From Panagrolaimus kolymaensis (taxonomy: Eukaryota; Nematoda; Chromadorea; Rhabditida; Panagrolaimidae), in assembly GCA_028622995.1 (NCBI GenBank), contig JAJQJQ010000025.1:3409135-3473134 (forward strand): a stretch of 64,000 nucleotides of DNA, written 5' to 3'. The notes under the pieces were generated by a model. The model was given only the letters and a program-made list of their open reading frames with translations. It searched no databases and was not told the DNA's origin. Each line of letters begins with the position of its first letter. Position 1 is the first letter of the stretch. A program made the position numbers and the translations under genes. Below are positions 20,817 through 32,538 of this stretch, one piece after another.

Positions 20817-22376
20817 ATGGAGAATAAACTAAAAGTAAGTTTTTTTTGTTTGGTTTCCATGTATGCGTGGTTTTAAAATATAAAATTTGTAGCAAGTTGC
20901 TTTTGATGGAGCTTTATCTCTTTGCATTGCATTTGGATATCAACTTGACCTATTCAAAATTATGGCAGATGCAGGAAATGCTGAAAATCCAGCAACTATT
21001 GAAACATTTGCTGCCAAAGCTGGACTTAAAGAAAAGTAAGAACTTTTTTAAAACATGAGTGCAAAGACAAAAATTAAAACAATTGTACCCATTTTTTTTC
21101 TTCAATTTATTGACTTTACCTTTTCTCATTTTTACACTTTATTTTTGAGGGTAAAGATTTTAAACATATTTTTTCAATAATTCTTTAGTTACGCAGAAAT
21201 GTGGTTAAATTGTATGGCAGCTGGAGGAATTTTTGAAACCACCACTGATGGAAAAGGTTATTACATTGCTAAAGAAAATTTACCAGCCCTCACTGGAGAC
21301 GCGGCAGCTGGACCAATTTTTTGTCGAATGATTCCTATTTTTTCTGAAGGTTTTAATGAAACTTTAAAACTTGCCAAATCCGGAACAGAAAAAGAAGAAG
21401 GAGAAGTTAATGAAAAAATGCCTGAAGTTAGAAAAGTTGAAGAACATGGACCTAATCATTCTCATGGAGGACACGATCATCATGGGCATCAAGGCCATCA
21501 TGGACATGGTCATCAAGGGCATGTACATGGACAACATCCAGATGGGCATGGTTAGTTTTAAAAAAAGTTCAAAGTTACCCTTAAAAATTCAATTTTTTTT
21601 AGAAAATCATTTTCCATTAATGGATCAAATAACCCAAGCAATTCACAGAGCTCATCTCATTCCGGATTTTTTGCCTTTGACTCAAATGAAATCTAAATTA
21701 GAAGCTGGCATTGAAGTCCTTGATGTTGGTTGTGGCACAGGTTTTCATGTTTGCGAATTTGGTAAAAATCTTTAATAATTTTATTTTAAAAAGAAAATAA
21801 TATTTTTTTTTCAGCTAGCCATTTCCCTAATTCAAAATTTATTGGAATTGATATTTCTCCAGGCGCAATTGAAAAGGCCAATGAAAAAGCTAAATCTTTT
21901 AACCTTAAAAATGTTGAGTTTAAAGCAGTGAGTGGCGAAGAAATGTCAGCTGATTGGGCTGGAAAATTTGATTGGGTTTATTCTTTCGTTTCCATCCACG
22001 ATCATGAACATCCAGAAAAAGTAAGTTTAAAACTTTGTTTCGCAAGAAAAATTAACTTTGAATTATTTAATTTTTGCAGGCGGTTAAAGAAATTAAAAGA
22101 GTTTTAAAACCAAATGGACGTTATACGATGCTTGAAATAAATAAGCATGGAAATATCCACGAAGATAAAAAGAATCCAATTTTGCGATATATGTCAACCA
22201 TGGGTTTATTTGTTATGCTTCGCACTCGAGGTCACAGTCATGGTCACGTTCAACATTGGACAAACAATCACGCCCTTCAACTTCTCAAAGATGCTGACTT
22301 TAATTCGGCCAAGCAGGTTGAAACACCATTTTATGATTTTATTACCCTTTTTGTTTCTGATAACAATAATAATTGA
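20817..22376 (+). CDS. SAM-dependent methyltransferase with His-rich linker
   Basis: Class I methyltransferase of 394 aa, cytosolic by absence of a signal peptide. Exons: 20817-20834, 20893-21035, 21189-21550, 21603-21761, 21815-22020, 22080-22376; all junctions GT/AG and in phase. Residues 1-120 resemble the helical/winged-helix N-terminal domain found before nematode methyltransferases of this type. Residues 143-174 are a linker with 14 histidines in 32 positions (GGHDHHGHQGHHGHGHQGH). The catalytic domain follows: motif I VLDVGCGTGFH (213-223), IGIDISPGAIEKA (motif II) and LKPNGRYTMLEIN (post-motif III). Substrate unknown. The His tract could bind Zn, Ni or Cu; this is inference. The C-terminal part also carries HSHGHVQHW. 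Confidence 0.9.
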
Positions 22377-23638
22377 AATTTTTAATATTTTTTTTTTCAA
22401 GTTTCTTAACTATCAATATTTTTTCTCTCTAAAAAACATTATTTTTTTAATTATCATATTTACATTGCTTAATTTGAATAGTAAAAATAAATATATCAAT
22501 TCTTCCATTTTTGTCCACGCTTATCAATTAAATTATTTTCAGTACAAAAATAAAGAAAAGTGAAACAACAATAAACTGATAAATTGCAAATAAAGTGTCC
22601 AATCAAAAATCCTTTAAGAAATTTGTTTAAAAATGTTATATACAAAAAATTTTATTAGTTGAATTGCTATTTGCAATGGCAACAGCGAGAGTATGACTTT
22701 CGATGCTTTGTTTTTTTCTTATCGAGTTGAAGACAGTAAAAATAAAATAAAAAGAAAAAACTAAATTATTTAAATTAGATAATTCATTTTTTGAGTTGCA
22801 ACTCTAAAAATTTTAAAAGAAAAAAATAAAAAAAATAAATATTAAAATATTCAAAGCAAAAAAGTTTTTTTTCAAACAAAAAAAGTATCAATGATTTGAA
22901 ATTGTTGCTAGCAAAAGGGATCTATCGTAATCAGATCTCATCAAGTATTAATCATTACACTTTTTGTTTTGTCATAATCATTTTCCATTGTTTTCTTGGT
23001 CAAAGATTTCACCTTTTTAATTAATCTTCTTGGTGACCAAGTTTTGGTTTTTGACGCTCCAATAAAGAAATTTGAGTGAAATCTTTTGCCATTTTCTTTT
23101 CTTTTTTTTAAAACCAAGATGGCTTTTCAAAAATACAATACTATGAATTTCCCTAAAGATTTCAATAAACAAAAGCTTGCTTTCGTTCCAACATTAGGAA
23201 GGTTTTAATAAATGATTTTTTAATGAAATCCTTTCTATGCACGAATATTTTACAATTTATTTAAGAAAACTTTTATTAAAAATTAAAAACAGAAAAGAAG
23301 AAGCAGAATATTTTTTAATCATCGAAAAAGGAGAAACTAATTAGCTTTTTTTGGAACACTTTTTTTGCAAAACATCAAAAGTTAGCGTAAAACGTGTTCG
23401 TTGTTAGCAATGAACCAGTTTCTTTTTTTCCAATCAACCGCTGTTTTTCAAAATAACTACGTCATTTGCGCGTTCAGTATAGCTTACTAAAAAAAGTGTT
23501 CAGATAAAAAGGTAACAAAAAAGTTCAACAAAATAAAATTATGAAATGTGAAAGTGATAGGGGCAGGTTTTAAAGCTAATAACAAAAAAAAGTGTAACGG
23601 TTTCAGCAGCTTTAACTTTTCTAAAGAAAATGAATGAG
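22377..23638. other. Intergenic, no gene seen
   Basis: AT-rich spacer of about 1.26 kb. Frames here are short and low in complexity. Confidence 0.55.
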
Positions 23639-23646
23639 TATAAAAG
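23639..23646 (+). promoter_or_regulatory. TATA box of the glycine-rich gene
   Basis: TATAAAAG, 77 bases before the ATG at 23723. Position and match suggest the core promoter. Confidence 0.6.
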
Positions 23647-23722
23647 AAGCTGTTTAAATTGAGTAAAGTCACATTTCAAGAAGAAGCAATTCCCTTCTAA
23701 AAAAAGAGTTCATCCAAAAAAT

Positions 23723-24374
23723 ATGCGTTCTGCTACAATTATTTTGGCTTGCTCAATTGGCCTCGTCGTTGCTGGAGGTGGCGGTGGTGGCGGATATTCC
23801 ACAGGCGGTGGCATGGGAGGTGGCTATTCATCCGGTGGAGGAGGCGGCGGTGGTGGTTATGCTACTGGCGGCGGCTCTGGTGGTGGATATGCTGGTGGTC
23901 AATCCTATGGTGGAAGCAGTGGTGGCGGAGGATACTCAACTGGAGGTGGAATGGGTGGAGGCGGCTCAGGCTATTCACAAGGAGGCGGCTTTGGAGGGTA
24001 AAAAAACTATTTATTATATTTTTCCATTTTTGCTAATTATTTACTTTAGACACTCTGGTGGCGGATACGTTCAAGCATCATCCTTCGGCGGCGGATCAGG
24101 AGGTGGATACTCTTCCGGTGGAGGCGGCGGTGGTGGATATGCATCCGGTGGTAGCATGGGTGGCGGCTATTCCTCAGGCGGTGGCGGTTCCGGAGGCGGA
24201 TACTCCACTGGCGGTGGCATGGGAGGTGGTTACTCTTCCGGCGGATCAGGTGGTGGATATTCAACTGGCGGCGGATCATCTGGTGGCAGCTCCGGCGGCG
24301 GATACTCCACTGGTGGTGGAATGGGTGGCGGTGGTTATGCTGGCGGCCAAGGCGGTGGATACGCTCAAGGTTAA
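23723..24374 (+). CDS. Glycine-rich secreted protein
   Basis: Exons 23723-23997 and 24050-24374, 199 aa. A signal peptide (MRSATIILACSIGLVVAG) is followed by repeats of the type GGGYSTGGGMGG and SGGGYSSGGGG, with almost no other residues than G, S, Y, T, M, A and Q. Such proteins occur in nematode cuticle, eggshell and mucus, and some short relatives are antimicrobial; which applies here cannot be told. The coding strand is locally GC-rich, unlike its flanks. Overlapping frames read as Trp/Arg or Ala/Val repeats are artefacts of the codon pattern. TATA box at 23639. Confidence 0.9.
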
Positions 24375-24526
24375 ATGCTCCAAAACCAAATCCTTTTATC
24401 AGATGATCTTTAATAAATTTATTACGTGTCTTTCATTTTCCACCTTTTCTTTTGTGTAAATAAAAAATTCAAAATTATTTTATTTTTTATAAGCAATTTT
24501 TTAAATTAAAGGCTAAACAAAATGTG

Positions 24527-24705
24527 TTAGTGCACTCGGGCCATATAATAGGAATGTGAGATGAAAGAAATATGTTCTTGTGTAACTAAGGCAACTTGCT
24601 TTTTCCGAAATAAAGATGCAACATAGCTTCGATATGGTGAAAGAAAATATAAAGTTGCAATAAAATCAAGAAAGCAATGATTCATCATAAAAAAAACACA
24701 TTAAA
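24527..24705 (-). pseudogene. C-terminal relic of an Srh-like receptor
   Basis: Reads MMNHCFLDFIATLYFLSPYR then a basic tail to a stop at 24527, matching HCLVEFIATLYFISPYQ of the receptor at 5615. Only the last helix remains; upstream DNA shows no further receptor sequence. Lies between the glycine-rich gene and an Srbc-like receptor. Confidence 0.75.
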
Positions 24706-24800
24706 AATTTCATTTTTTTCTTCTCATTATACCATTCAGTTTATTTCATTCTTAAAAGTACGAAAAAAGATAAATTAAAAATTACAAAAGTAAAATTATT

Positions 24801-25765
24801 TTAAGCAGTAACTTTAACAACTGCAGTGGATCGAGTTGTAGTTTGTGGGATTGCAGTTGAAGCAATGGCATTGGATCGACTTTTATCATTTTTGTTGAAA
24901 CTTCTTTTCAAAGTTTTATAATAAATCCATGAACAAAAACTAATATTCACTGAAATGAGAGTTGTTCGATATGGGCCAAGAGTGAATGACAACGTGTCAT
25001 TGGTAATCTGAAATTATAAAAATATTTTAAAAATTTATTTATTTAATAAGTTCCAAAAACTCTTACCAAATTATATATTTGGCTCACAGCACTGGGGATA
25101 AATTCTAATATGCTTGATGACGCAATTATGATAATAATGGTGTTATGCATTTTAGTATTTTTATTTACACTTTTTAATAATGTTTTTGTTAAAGTGAAAA
25201 GTATGGCTCCGATTATTCCAGTAATGATGACAGCTCCCAATTTGAGAACATAAGCATAATCGGGATAATTTTTGTTTAAAAGAATGCAACCAAAATATCG
25301 ACATTTCATAGTTAATTCTTCAAAAAAGATTGCATAAAAATCATAGGAATAAAATAAAAATGCGACGTAAAAAGCTAAGAAAATTAGCATAAAAGCACCA
25401 AATAAATTTTTTCGATTTTGTTTATACTTCCATGGAAAAATTATGGTTAAAATTCGATCAATTCCAAGAAAGCTTTCAATAATGGTATTTAAAAATATTA
25501 AAGCATACGATGGAAGACCAAAAGCATAAAAAGCTTTAGTGTCATGAACAATCGTAGTTGGACGCCAATAAGCAAGAAGGAATAGACAATAACATACAGT
25601 AGAGAAACTCCAGAAAAATTGATACCATAAATAAATAATTATTGTTGGATTTGTATTATACAAAGGTTTACGAAATACAGTATTGGTTGAAATCCATAAA
25701 GTTATAAAACCAGCCGCAACTTGAACAATGGTTTCTAACAACACGGCGTAACTCAAAATTTCCAT
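24801..25765 (-). CDS. Srbc-like 7TM chemoreceptor
   Basis: Exons 25765-25067 (233 codons) and 25007-24801 (68 codons plus stop), phase-0 intron GTAAGA...TTTCAG; 301 aa. TM3 is followed by LGIDRILTIIFPWKYKQNRK, the family signature. Exon 2 carries LGPYRTTLISVNISFCSWI (TM7) and a Ser/Thr-rich basic tail ending AVVKVTA. The intron position is shared with the genes at 1, 41737, 57904 and 59657. Predicted ciliary receptor; ligand unknown. Confidence 0.9.
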
Positions 25766-26644
25766 ACTATTTTTTTTTTTTTGAAAGTTTCTAGATTTTT
25801 ATTTGGAATAAACAAGTTTTGAATTCGAATGAAATATTTAGAAAAAAGACATTTTGGCAGTGGTATTTAAATGTGATAAGCAATAATTTCAAAATATAAT
25901 TATATTCTTACGGCTTTTTTTGGCTAATGGAGTTTTTTTACTTCTTTTTTTTAATGTGCTTTCTTCGAACGAATAAAATATTAATGAAATTTTAAAAAGT
26001 TTTGGTATGTAGCTTAAGTTTTTAGTGTTAAATAATAAAATAAATGTAAACATATGTAAATTAAGGAGGAAGCATCAGAGTTCACTCAGCTACTGTATCA
26101 TATCCATGGACCTACAAAAAGTATTTTACAAGTTTAAACAAGGAGTAGCAACAGTTGGTTTTTAAAAGCAATAAATAAATAGTGGAAGGAGGAGGTTAAA
26201 AATATATTGTGAAGGTAAAATTGATAAAAGAAACGGTTTTAAGATGAACTACCATAAAACATTTGTAACCTCTATGGTGAAAGCTTCTAACAAACGTAAA
26301 CATGTTGAATATTAACAAAATTTTGGAATCTCATAATTAGTTATAATAAATAAAAAAAATATTATTAGATAATAATTTAGAGCAAAAATAAATATAGAGT
26401 TTGAAACTAATTTTATGTAGCAACCGATTACAAAGGCTTGTTCATGAAGACAGAAACACGTAGAAAAAAAAATTGAAGTTGCAACTTTTTCAACAACAAA
26501 AAAAGTAAGACAGACGTTGGCCCAAAAAAAAAGATGCAACAACACTGCAAACTTTTTTGCAGCATTGAAGCAGCAGAAACGAAGAGAGAGAATGTATGCA
26601 AATTTTTGCATTTTTTGTAATCATTTGAAAAACCTCAAAAAGTG
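25766..26644. other. Intergenic, no gene seen
   Basis: Spacer before the SSP gene. The 99-codon minus-strand frame at 26312-26611 is Phe/Cys-rich without splice sites or recognisable features and is not called. Confidence 0.5.
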
Positions 26645-26652
26645 TATATAAG
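26645..26652 (+). promoter_or_regulatory. TATA-like box of the SSP gene
   Basis: TATATAAG, 92 bases before the ATG at 26744. A GATA-type site (CTTATCT) lies at about 26,684-26,690; GATA factors drive sperm genes in Caenorhabditis, so a role is plausible but inferred. Confidence 0.45.
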
Positions 26653-26743
26653 CATCAGCCATCCATGTCAATTCTATCAGTGCTTATCTTTTGATACGTC
26701 GTTGTCATCTCTCACTCTCTCATCTTCTAATCTCGACGCATTT

Positions 26744-27132
26744 ATGGCTGCTTTAACTGCTGATCCTCCTGCTGCTCAGGTCCCAGCTGCTGGTGGAGCT
26801 TCAACGCATCAACTTGTATGTTTATTTTTCTTTCACCTTGATTTTTTCCATTGTTTTATTGCTTCATTTTTTAGGTCAATTCTGGTGCCACTCGACTTGC
26901 ATTCAAGATCAAATCATCCAACAATGCTCAATATCGTCTCAAACCGGTCTTTGGCTTCATTGAACCTGGTGCAGCAACTCCTCTTGAAATCACTCGTCTC
27001 GCTGGTCCACCAAAGGATGATAAGCTCGTTGTTCAATTTGCTGAAGTTGCTCCCGATGCTACTGATGCTCAAGCTCCATTCAAAGCTGGTCCAGCTGCTG
27101 GAGAAGTCATTATTCCAATTTCTGCTGCTTAA
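26744..27132 (+). CDS. Sperm-specific SSP-type protein (MSP fold)
   Basis: Exons 26744-26815 and 26875-27132, 109 aa, the usual size of nematode SSP proteins. Starts MAALTADPPAAQVPAAGGAS, then FKIKSSNNAQYRLKPVFGFI, the conserved core of the MSP-like immunoglobulin fold, and ends GEVIIPISAA. Family members are small cytosolic sperm proteins related to major sperm protein; they are expressed in spermatogenesis. The intron is phase 0 after the HQL residues. Codon use is strongly biased (GCT for Ala, CTT/CTC for Leu), as expected for a highly expressed gene. AATAAA follows at about 27,180. Confidence 0.93.
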
Positions 27133-27214
27133 TCAAGCCTTTGTATAATTATTTTTGTATGTACAATTGATGACATAATAATAAATGATTTTTTAATAAC
27201 TTTTTGTGTGTACA

Positions 27215-28619
27215 AGGGCTTTGGGGCCCCCCTTCGGTGGTCCCTCGTAACATTTTTATTAACAAACATAAACACTTTTCGAAAACAAACATAACACTTT
27301 CCATTAACAAAAATAACGTTAGGGAATTTTTTGTTTTAAAAAAGGATGAAAAAAGAGAGATGTTTAAGAGATAATAGTTTATGATAAATCTGGTGTGAGT
27401 ATAAAAGAAGGTGGGAATTTCTGATGGTAACCGTGTGACTGTTAAAGAAACTTGGCCTAAACACACAACTTTTTTTTTAAATATCGTATTATTTATTAAG
27501 TCAAACATTTTGAAACGCGCAAACATGAAATTCCATATGGCGCGCAAATTTTAACCACTGTTTTAATCTAATTCAATTTATTTTCACATGTTTGAAATCA
27601 ACACTTTAAAATACCTTTACGTATGAACTTTCATTCCATTTCTTTACTGAAGTATCACTACTTTAATAATTCTTCGGGTTGCTTACACCAAATTTAAATA
27701 CAATTTAAATGTGGCTTCGCCCCCAACGCAAGCGTTACTTCTCATCAAAACTCCAACATTTTAAAACGCACAAACTTGAAATTCAATTTGGAGCCCAATT
27801 TTAATCACAACATTAATGGGCTTCGCCCCGAACGAAAATATAGCTTTTCATTCTTTCACAATGCGGGTTTCGTTTTAAACATTTTGGCTCATCTCTCATG
27901 TTCATCCTTTCTACTTCCATCAGTACTCTTTACCTTCACTCTATTTTCAAAATTACCGTTAGACCCTCCGGGTCCGATCCGATCCATTTTCATGTTTCCA
28001 TTACCAATTATTGTATTTCTAAAATCACCTTTTTATAAATCGGGGAGCATCTTGATTCTTCGATCTCGTTTTTCATTTTGAAGATATACGTTATCATCCT
28101 TCGAAGCCCATCTTCATTACTCGATTCTCAGGTTCACCTACTTCCACATTCTTAATTGCAATTAATTTCTCTTTAATTCCCCAAACATCTTCAAATTTTA
28201 CTATAACACTTTATTCCATTTCACTTCAAAAAATTATTTAAATCGCGCTTTTCTTAAAACGCCCTCCGGCAAACCATCTCATCATGCACAATTATTTCGT
28301 CAACCATAAGTCTACGTTTCTAATCAAACTACAGTAAAACATCTCGAAAAGAAAATTTACGTTTCCAAAAAAGCACTCGATTCTTCCTTTCGACACTCGC
28401 AAAGAGAAACATTCGCGTCGAGATTTTTTTCGATTATGCAAATTTAAAACGCATGTCCTGTTCGACCATCTCGTTTCCGATAAACGAAATTCACATATTC
28501 GTAATTAGCGTAAAAAACTGCATAGGACGTGCTAGACACATTTCAATTTGCTAGGGGACACCAAATCTACAAACAGACAGACATACATTCTCGCTTTACA
28601 TAGGTAGACAAGAAATATG
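27215..28619. repeat. Degenerate GC-hairpin repeat, outer part
   Basis: Begins 83 bases after the SSP stop with GGGGCCCCCCTTCGGTGGTCCC. It contains motifs such as GGCTTCGCCCC and ends with CAAACAGACAGACATAC and GTAGACAAGAAATATGAAG, which recur in the two better-preserved units downstream. No credible coding frame. Confidence 0.7.
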
Positions 28620-30210
28620 AAGGGGCCTGCCTACGGCAGTCCCCACACGTTACATTTATTCAATTTTACAATTACACGTTGGGCCCTTCGGGCCCTCATC
28701 TCATCTTCCAGCTTCCATCCCCTGCGGAGAGGTTTACCTTCGGCATCCCTCCCAATTTTAAATTAGATCATTTCAAATTTACAAAATGGCCCTTCGGGCC
28801 ACACAAACCATTCTCGGGTTCCATCCCATGCTTTCTCCCTTTCAAATTCAATTTCATTACTGCGATTAAGCACCACAGGCCCTTCGGGCCTCATCTTACA
28901 TATCCTTCATTTGCTGCTTCATTTTAGCACTTCGTAGTCATCCTCATTTCCTAGGGCTACGTTTTCTCATTTTAATATTTTCATTAAACTTTCTTAAAGT
29001 CCATCTTATCAATCATCATTAAAAAAAACATTTTCATTAAACACCCTCCAACACCACCACACACATGCATCTAAGCACCATCACCAAATCCACCAAATAT
29101 GCATTCTTTCAAAACTACAGTAAAAATTCACGCAACGAAATTCTCCTTCCAAAAAGCAAACGACAAAGAGCTCGCTTTCTCCCTTTCATCAAACACAAAG
29201 AGAAACATTCGCGTTAAAACTTTTTTCAATATGCAAATTTTCAAACCTCCATTACATATACATATCTCTTTAGCCGAAGCTCGAGACCCACATTTTTGGA
29301 ATCAGCATCAAAAACTACATCGGACTGTCCAAACACATTTTCAAAAAACAGCGGACAACCCACAGACAAACAGACAAACAGACATAGTCAATTCAATTTA
29401 CAAGGGTAGACAAGATATATGAAGGGGCCTGCCTACGGCAGTCCCCACACGTTACATTTATTCAATTTTACAATTACACATTGGGCCCTTTGGTCCCTCA
29501 TCTCATCTTGCAGTTTCCATCCCCTGCGGGGAGGTTTACTTTCGGCATCCCTCCCAATTTTACATTAGATCATTTCAAATTTACAAAATGGCCCTTCGGG
29601 CCACACAATCCATTCTCGGGTTTCATTCCCCACTTTCACCCTTTCAAATTCAATTTCATTCCTGTCGGAAAGCATCACAGGCCCTTCGGGCCTCATCTTA
29701 CATGTCACCCATATGCAGCTTCATTTTAGCACCTCGTGGTCATCCTCATTGCCCACGATATCAATTTTCCATTTCTCATTTTAATATTTTCATTAAACTT
29801 TCTTACAGTCCATCCTCTCAATCCTCATTAAAAAACATTTTCATTAAAGACTTTCCAACACCTTCACACATACATGCATCTCTGCACCATCACCAAATAT
29901 GCAACTTTCAAATTACTGTTATAAATCATGCAACGAAATTCTCTTTCAAAAAGCAAACGACAAAGAGCTCACTTTCTCCCTTTCATCAAACACAAAGAGA
30001 AACATTCGCGTTAAGAATTTTTTCAATATGCAAATTTTCAAACCTCAATATCATATGCATATCTCTTTACCCGAAGCTCGAGACCCACATTTTTGGAATC
30101 AGCGTCAAAAACTACATCGGACAGTCTAAACACAATTCAAAAAAACAGCGGACAACCCACAGACAAACAGACAAACAGACATAGTCAATTCAATTTACAA
30201 GGGTAGAAGA
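28620..30210. repeat. Two tandem 0.8-kb repeat units with GC hairpins
   Basis: Unit 1 spans about 28620-29421 and unit 2 about 29422-30210; the period measured at GGGGCCTGCCTACGGCAGTC is 802 bases. Each unit opens with that hairpin, then has GGGCCCTTNGGNCCC, GGCCCTTCGGGCC and AGGCCCTTCGGGCCT, and closes with CAGACAAACAGACAAACAGA. The plus strand is C-rich and poor in G outside the hairpins. Open frames across it are repeat translations, not genes. Confidence 0.85.
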
Positions 30211-31219
30211 TTTTAACTTTATAAACTTCTTTGGGTTTTTTGTGTTGGGGAAATATTTACTTCGCATTTTGATTGGCTCGAAACGATTAATCATTTTGGA
30301 CCATTCTTGGCAGTTACAGAATCTTACACTTGGAGAAATTAACTTGGTTCAGAAATCTTTCATTATGCAGAAAGTTTGGTTTAGTTATATGTGGTTTTAC
30401 TTGAAGCATATTTTCATCACTTTTGATATTTTGTGCAAATAAACAATTTTGGAAGATGGTTATCGTTGTTGCTTAGAAACATTCTATTATTATTAGCTTG
30501 ACGTTGAAAAAACACGAAAGTACACCTTTATTCAACGACTTTTGAAAAAAAACATATTTACGTATAAAAAATAAAATATTGATTGAAATGCAAAAAAACA
30601 TTTTGTTGTTGCTGCCTTGGAAAATATACACAAAAAAATTATTTAAAATGCACGTTGTATAACTAATTTTTGCTATTTCATAAATTGGCATCGCGGTAGA
30701 TGGATTGCATAGTATGTCGAATCAAAGCTTTTTTTGAGCGCAATAGAAAAAAGTCATTCGATGACTATTTCAAAGAGCAGCAGTGCGTCGTTGTTTTTTT
30801 TGCTAAAAAAAATTTTTTGATGCCATTTGTTTGAATATTTTATTAATTTTTTTCCTGAATTTTTTGTAAGATTTACTACTCATAAAAAAAGTTTTTGTTT
30901 CTGTCAGTAATATTATTACAAGTAGTTCGAGATTTTTTTAAAAGAAAACTGTTCGTGATACGAGATTTCACATAGCAAAAAAGTCCATCAGCGTAACGCC
31001 AAAAACACTGGTTGGCGAATTTATTATATAACAATGTAAAGAGCGAAAATAGTGAAATGCGGAAAGAAAGAGGACGAAGATACACTTTATATGGATCCAA
31101 AAAAAACTAGCGGATTTCGCGCAATGGCATACCAAAGAATTTTTATATCGTTTAATTTCTTTGAAGGGTGATTTTTATTCAAAATTTATTATTGTGCAAA
31201 CATAGAAGAATAAATCATT
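30211..31219. other. Intergenic, no gene seen
   Basis: AT-rich spacer; frames at 30242-30442 and 30876-31100 have no supporting features. Confidence 0.5.
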
Positions 31220-31642
31220 TTAACAATCAATAAAAGTAAATTTTGCACCCCAAACATTTCCTTTATCAGGATTTTCAAGATTTTTGAAAGCTGGAAATGA
31301 TAAATCCATGTGATTTCGTTCACACGAAGGACATTTATCTTTGATTGGAAGTTTTATTCTAAAATAAAAAATGTCTTAAAACTATGATCACATAAGAACT
31401 TACACTTTGCCTTGATATTCAACTTTTAAACATTTTTTACAAATTGGATCATTATTAGGATTTTCAGAAGTGAACCATTCATGACTCACAGCCACAAGTT
31501 GTTGAGAGCCAGCATCAATTAAATCTCCACAAGCCCCAAATCCTCCATCATTGTAATATGTGAAATGGCCTTCAAAAGGTTGATTTAATTCAAAAGCAAA
31601 TAACACCAAGAAGAAATTAAAGAAAATAAAAATAGTTTTCAT
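31220..31642 (-). CDS. Expansin-like secreted protein (double-psi beta barrel)
   Basis: Exons 31642-31404 and 31358-31220, 125 aa. A signal peptide (MKTIFIFFNFFLVLFAFEL) precedes a domain starting GHFTYYNDGGFGACG, the typical opening of expansin/barwin/RlpA-like folds. It then has six further cysteines including ICKKC and KCPSC, and NHMDLSFPAF, where the Asp matches the HxDLS motif of expansins. It ends GAKFTFIDC. The single-domain length lacks a cellulose-binding module. Expansins loosen polysaccharide networks without hydrolysis; in nematodes they are known from plant parasites and relatives. Here the target could be plant, fungal or bacterial wall. Family membership is firm at fold level; biochemical activity is inferred. 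Confidence 0.82.
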
Positions 31643-31691
31643 TTTTAATTTTTAGTTTGTTTAACCATGGTTTTGGTTTGTGTTGTGGAAC

Positions 31692-31699
31692 CTTTTATA
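31692..31699 (-). promoter_or_regulatory. TATA box of the expansin-like gene
   Basis: TATAAAAG on the minus strand, 49 bases before the ATG at 31642. The same box at the same distance precedes both small secreted-peptide genes (36440 and 56832). Confidence 0.55.
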
Positions 31700-32538
31700 T
31701 GCGTTTGTTATCAATGTTAAAAAGTTGTTCTTATTTTTGTCAGTTAAAATTGATAGATTACTAATTTTGTATATTTGTTAAATAAGAACGAAAAAGAAAA
31801 CAGGTTTTAAGCTTTGCAATAAAAAATGGAATATGATTCACAACTTGCAAAATTATGTGTGATTCAATCTTTTACCGTTTAAAATAATGATGAAATTTAA
31901 AGATACGAAAATTAATTTTATGATTTGTCATGTTTCAAATCTTGTAATATAAAGTGTTTATTAAATCGTTACAAATAGGAACGCCATTTTAATGAGTCAT
32001 TATTGTTTTTGTCAGCGTCATTTTGATAAGTTTATTGTTTTATTTTTGTTGGACGCAAACTTGTGTTCAAAACAATTTTTAACACAAAACTTAAAGTGTA
32101 TGTTAGAAAAATTAAAATCCCTTTGTAAAGATGACCTTGAGACGAAAGTAAACTATAAAAAAATTAAATTATGAATAAATATAATAATTTTTTAAATATG
32201 TGGTATGCTTCTTAGCAAAAAAGATTTAAAAAAAAATAAACGATAACTTTAACAATCGCAACTGGAATTTATTATAGAACCTTAAAGAAAATTTCCAAAG
32301 AGATTAGCATTCCAACAACGAGTATGTGTATACGTAATAAAGTAAATGAAAAAATTAAATTTCGAAGGAAGAAAATAAAATTTTACTGAAAATAATATTA
32401 ATCATATAGTTGCTTGTTTTGTACACGCATGTAAAAGTTGCACCTGGATTGAAACTGCCGCACAACTTTTTTCTTTTTTGAAATTCGATAAGTTTCTCTT
32501 TTCACTTACAAGAATTTTTCTTTATTCATTGAATTGAA
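31700..32538. other. Intergenic, no gene seen
   Basis: AT-rich spacer between divergent genes. Nothing supported beyond the TATA box just before it. Confidence 0.55.

Noticed and set aside
23749..24459. Trp/Arg-rich and Ala/Val-rich frames over the glycine-rich gene
   Set aside because: Shifted readings of GGN-type codons; only the glycine frame has a signal peptide and an in-phase intron.
28679..30184. Several open frames, two of them near-identical
   Set aside because: They follow the 0.8-kb repeat unit, lack starts with support and change frame between units.
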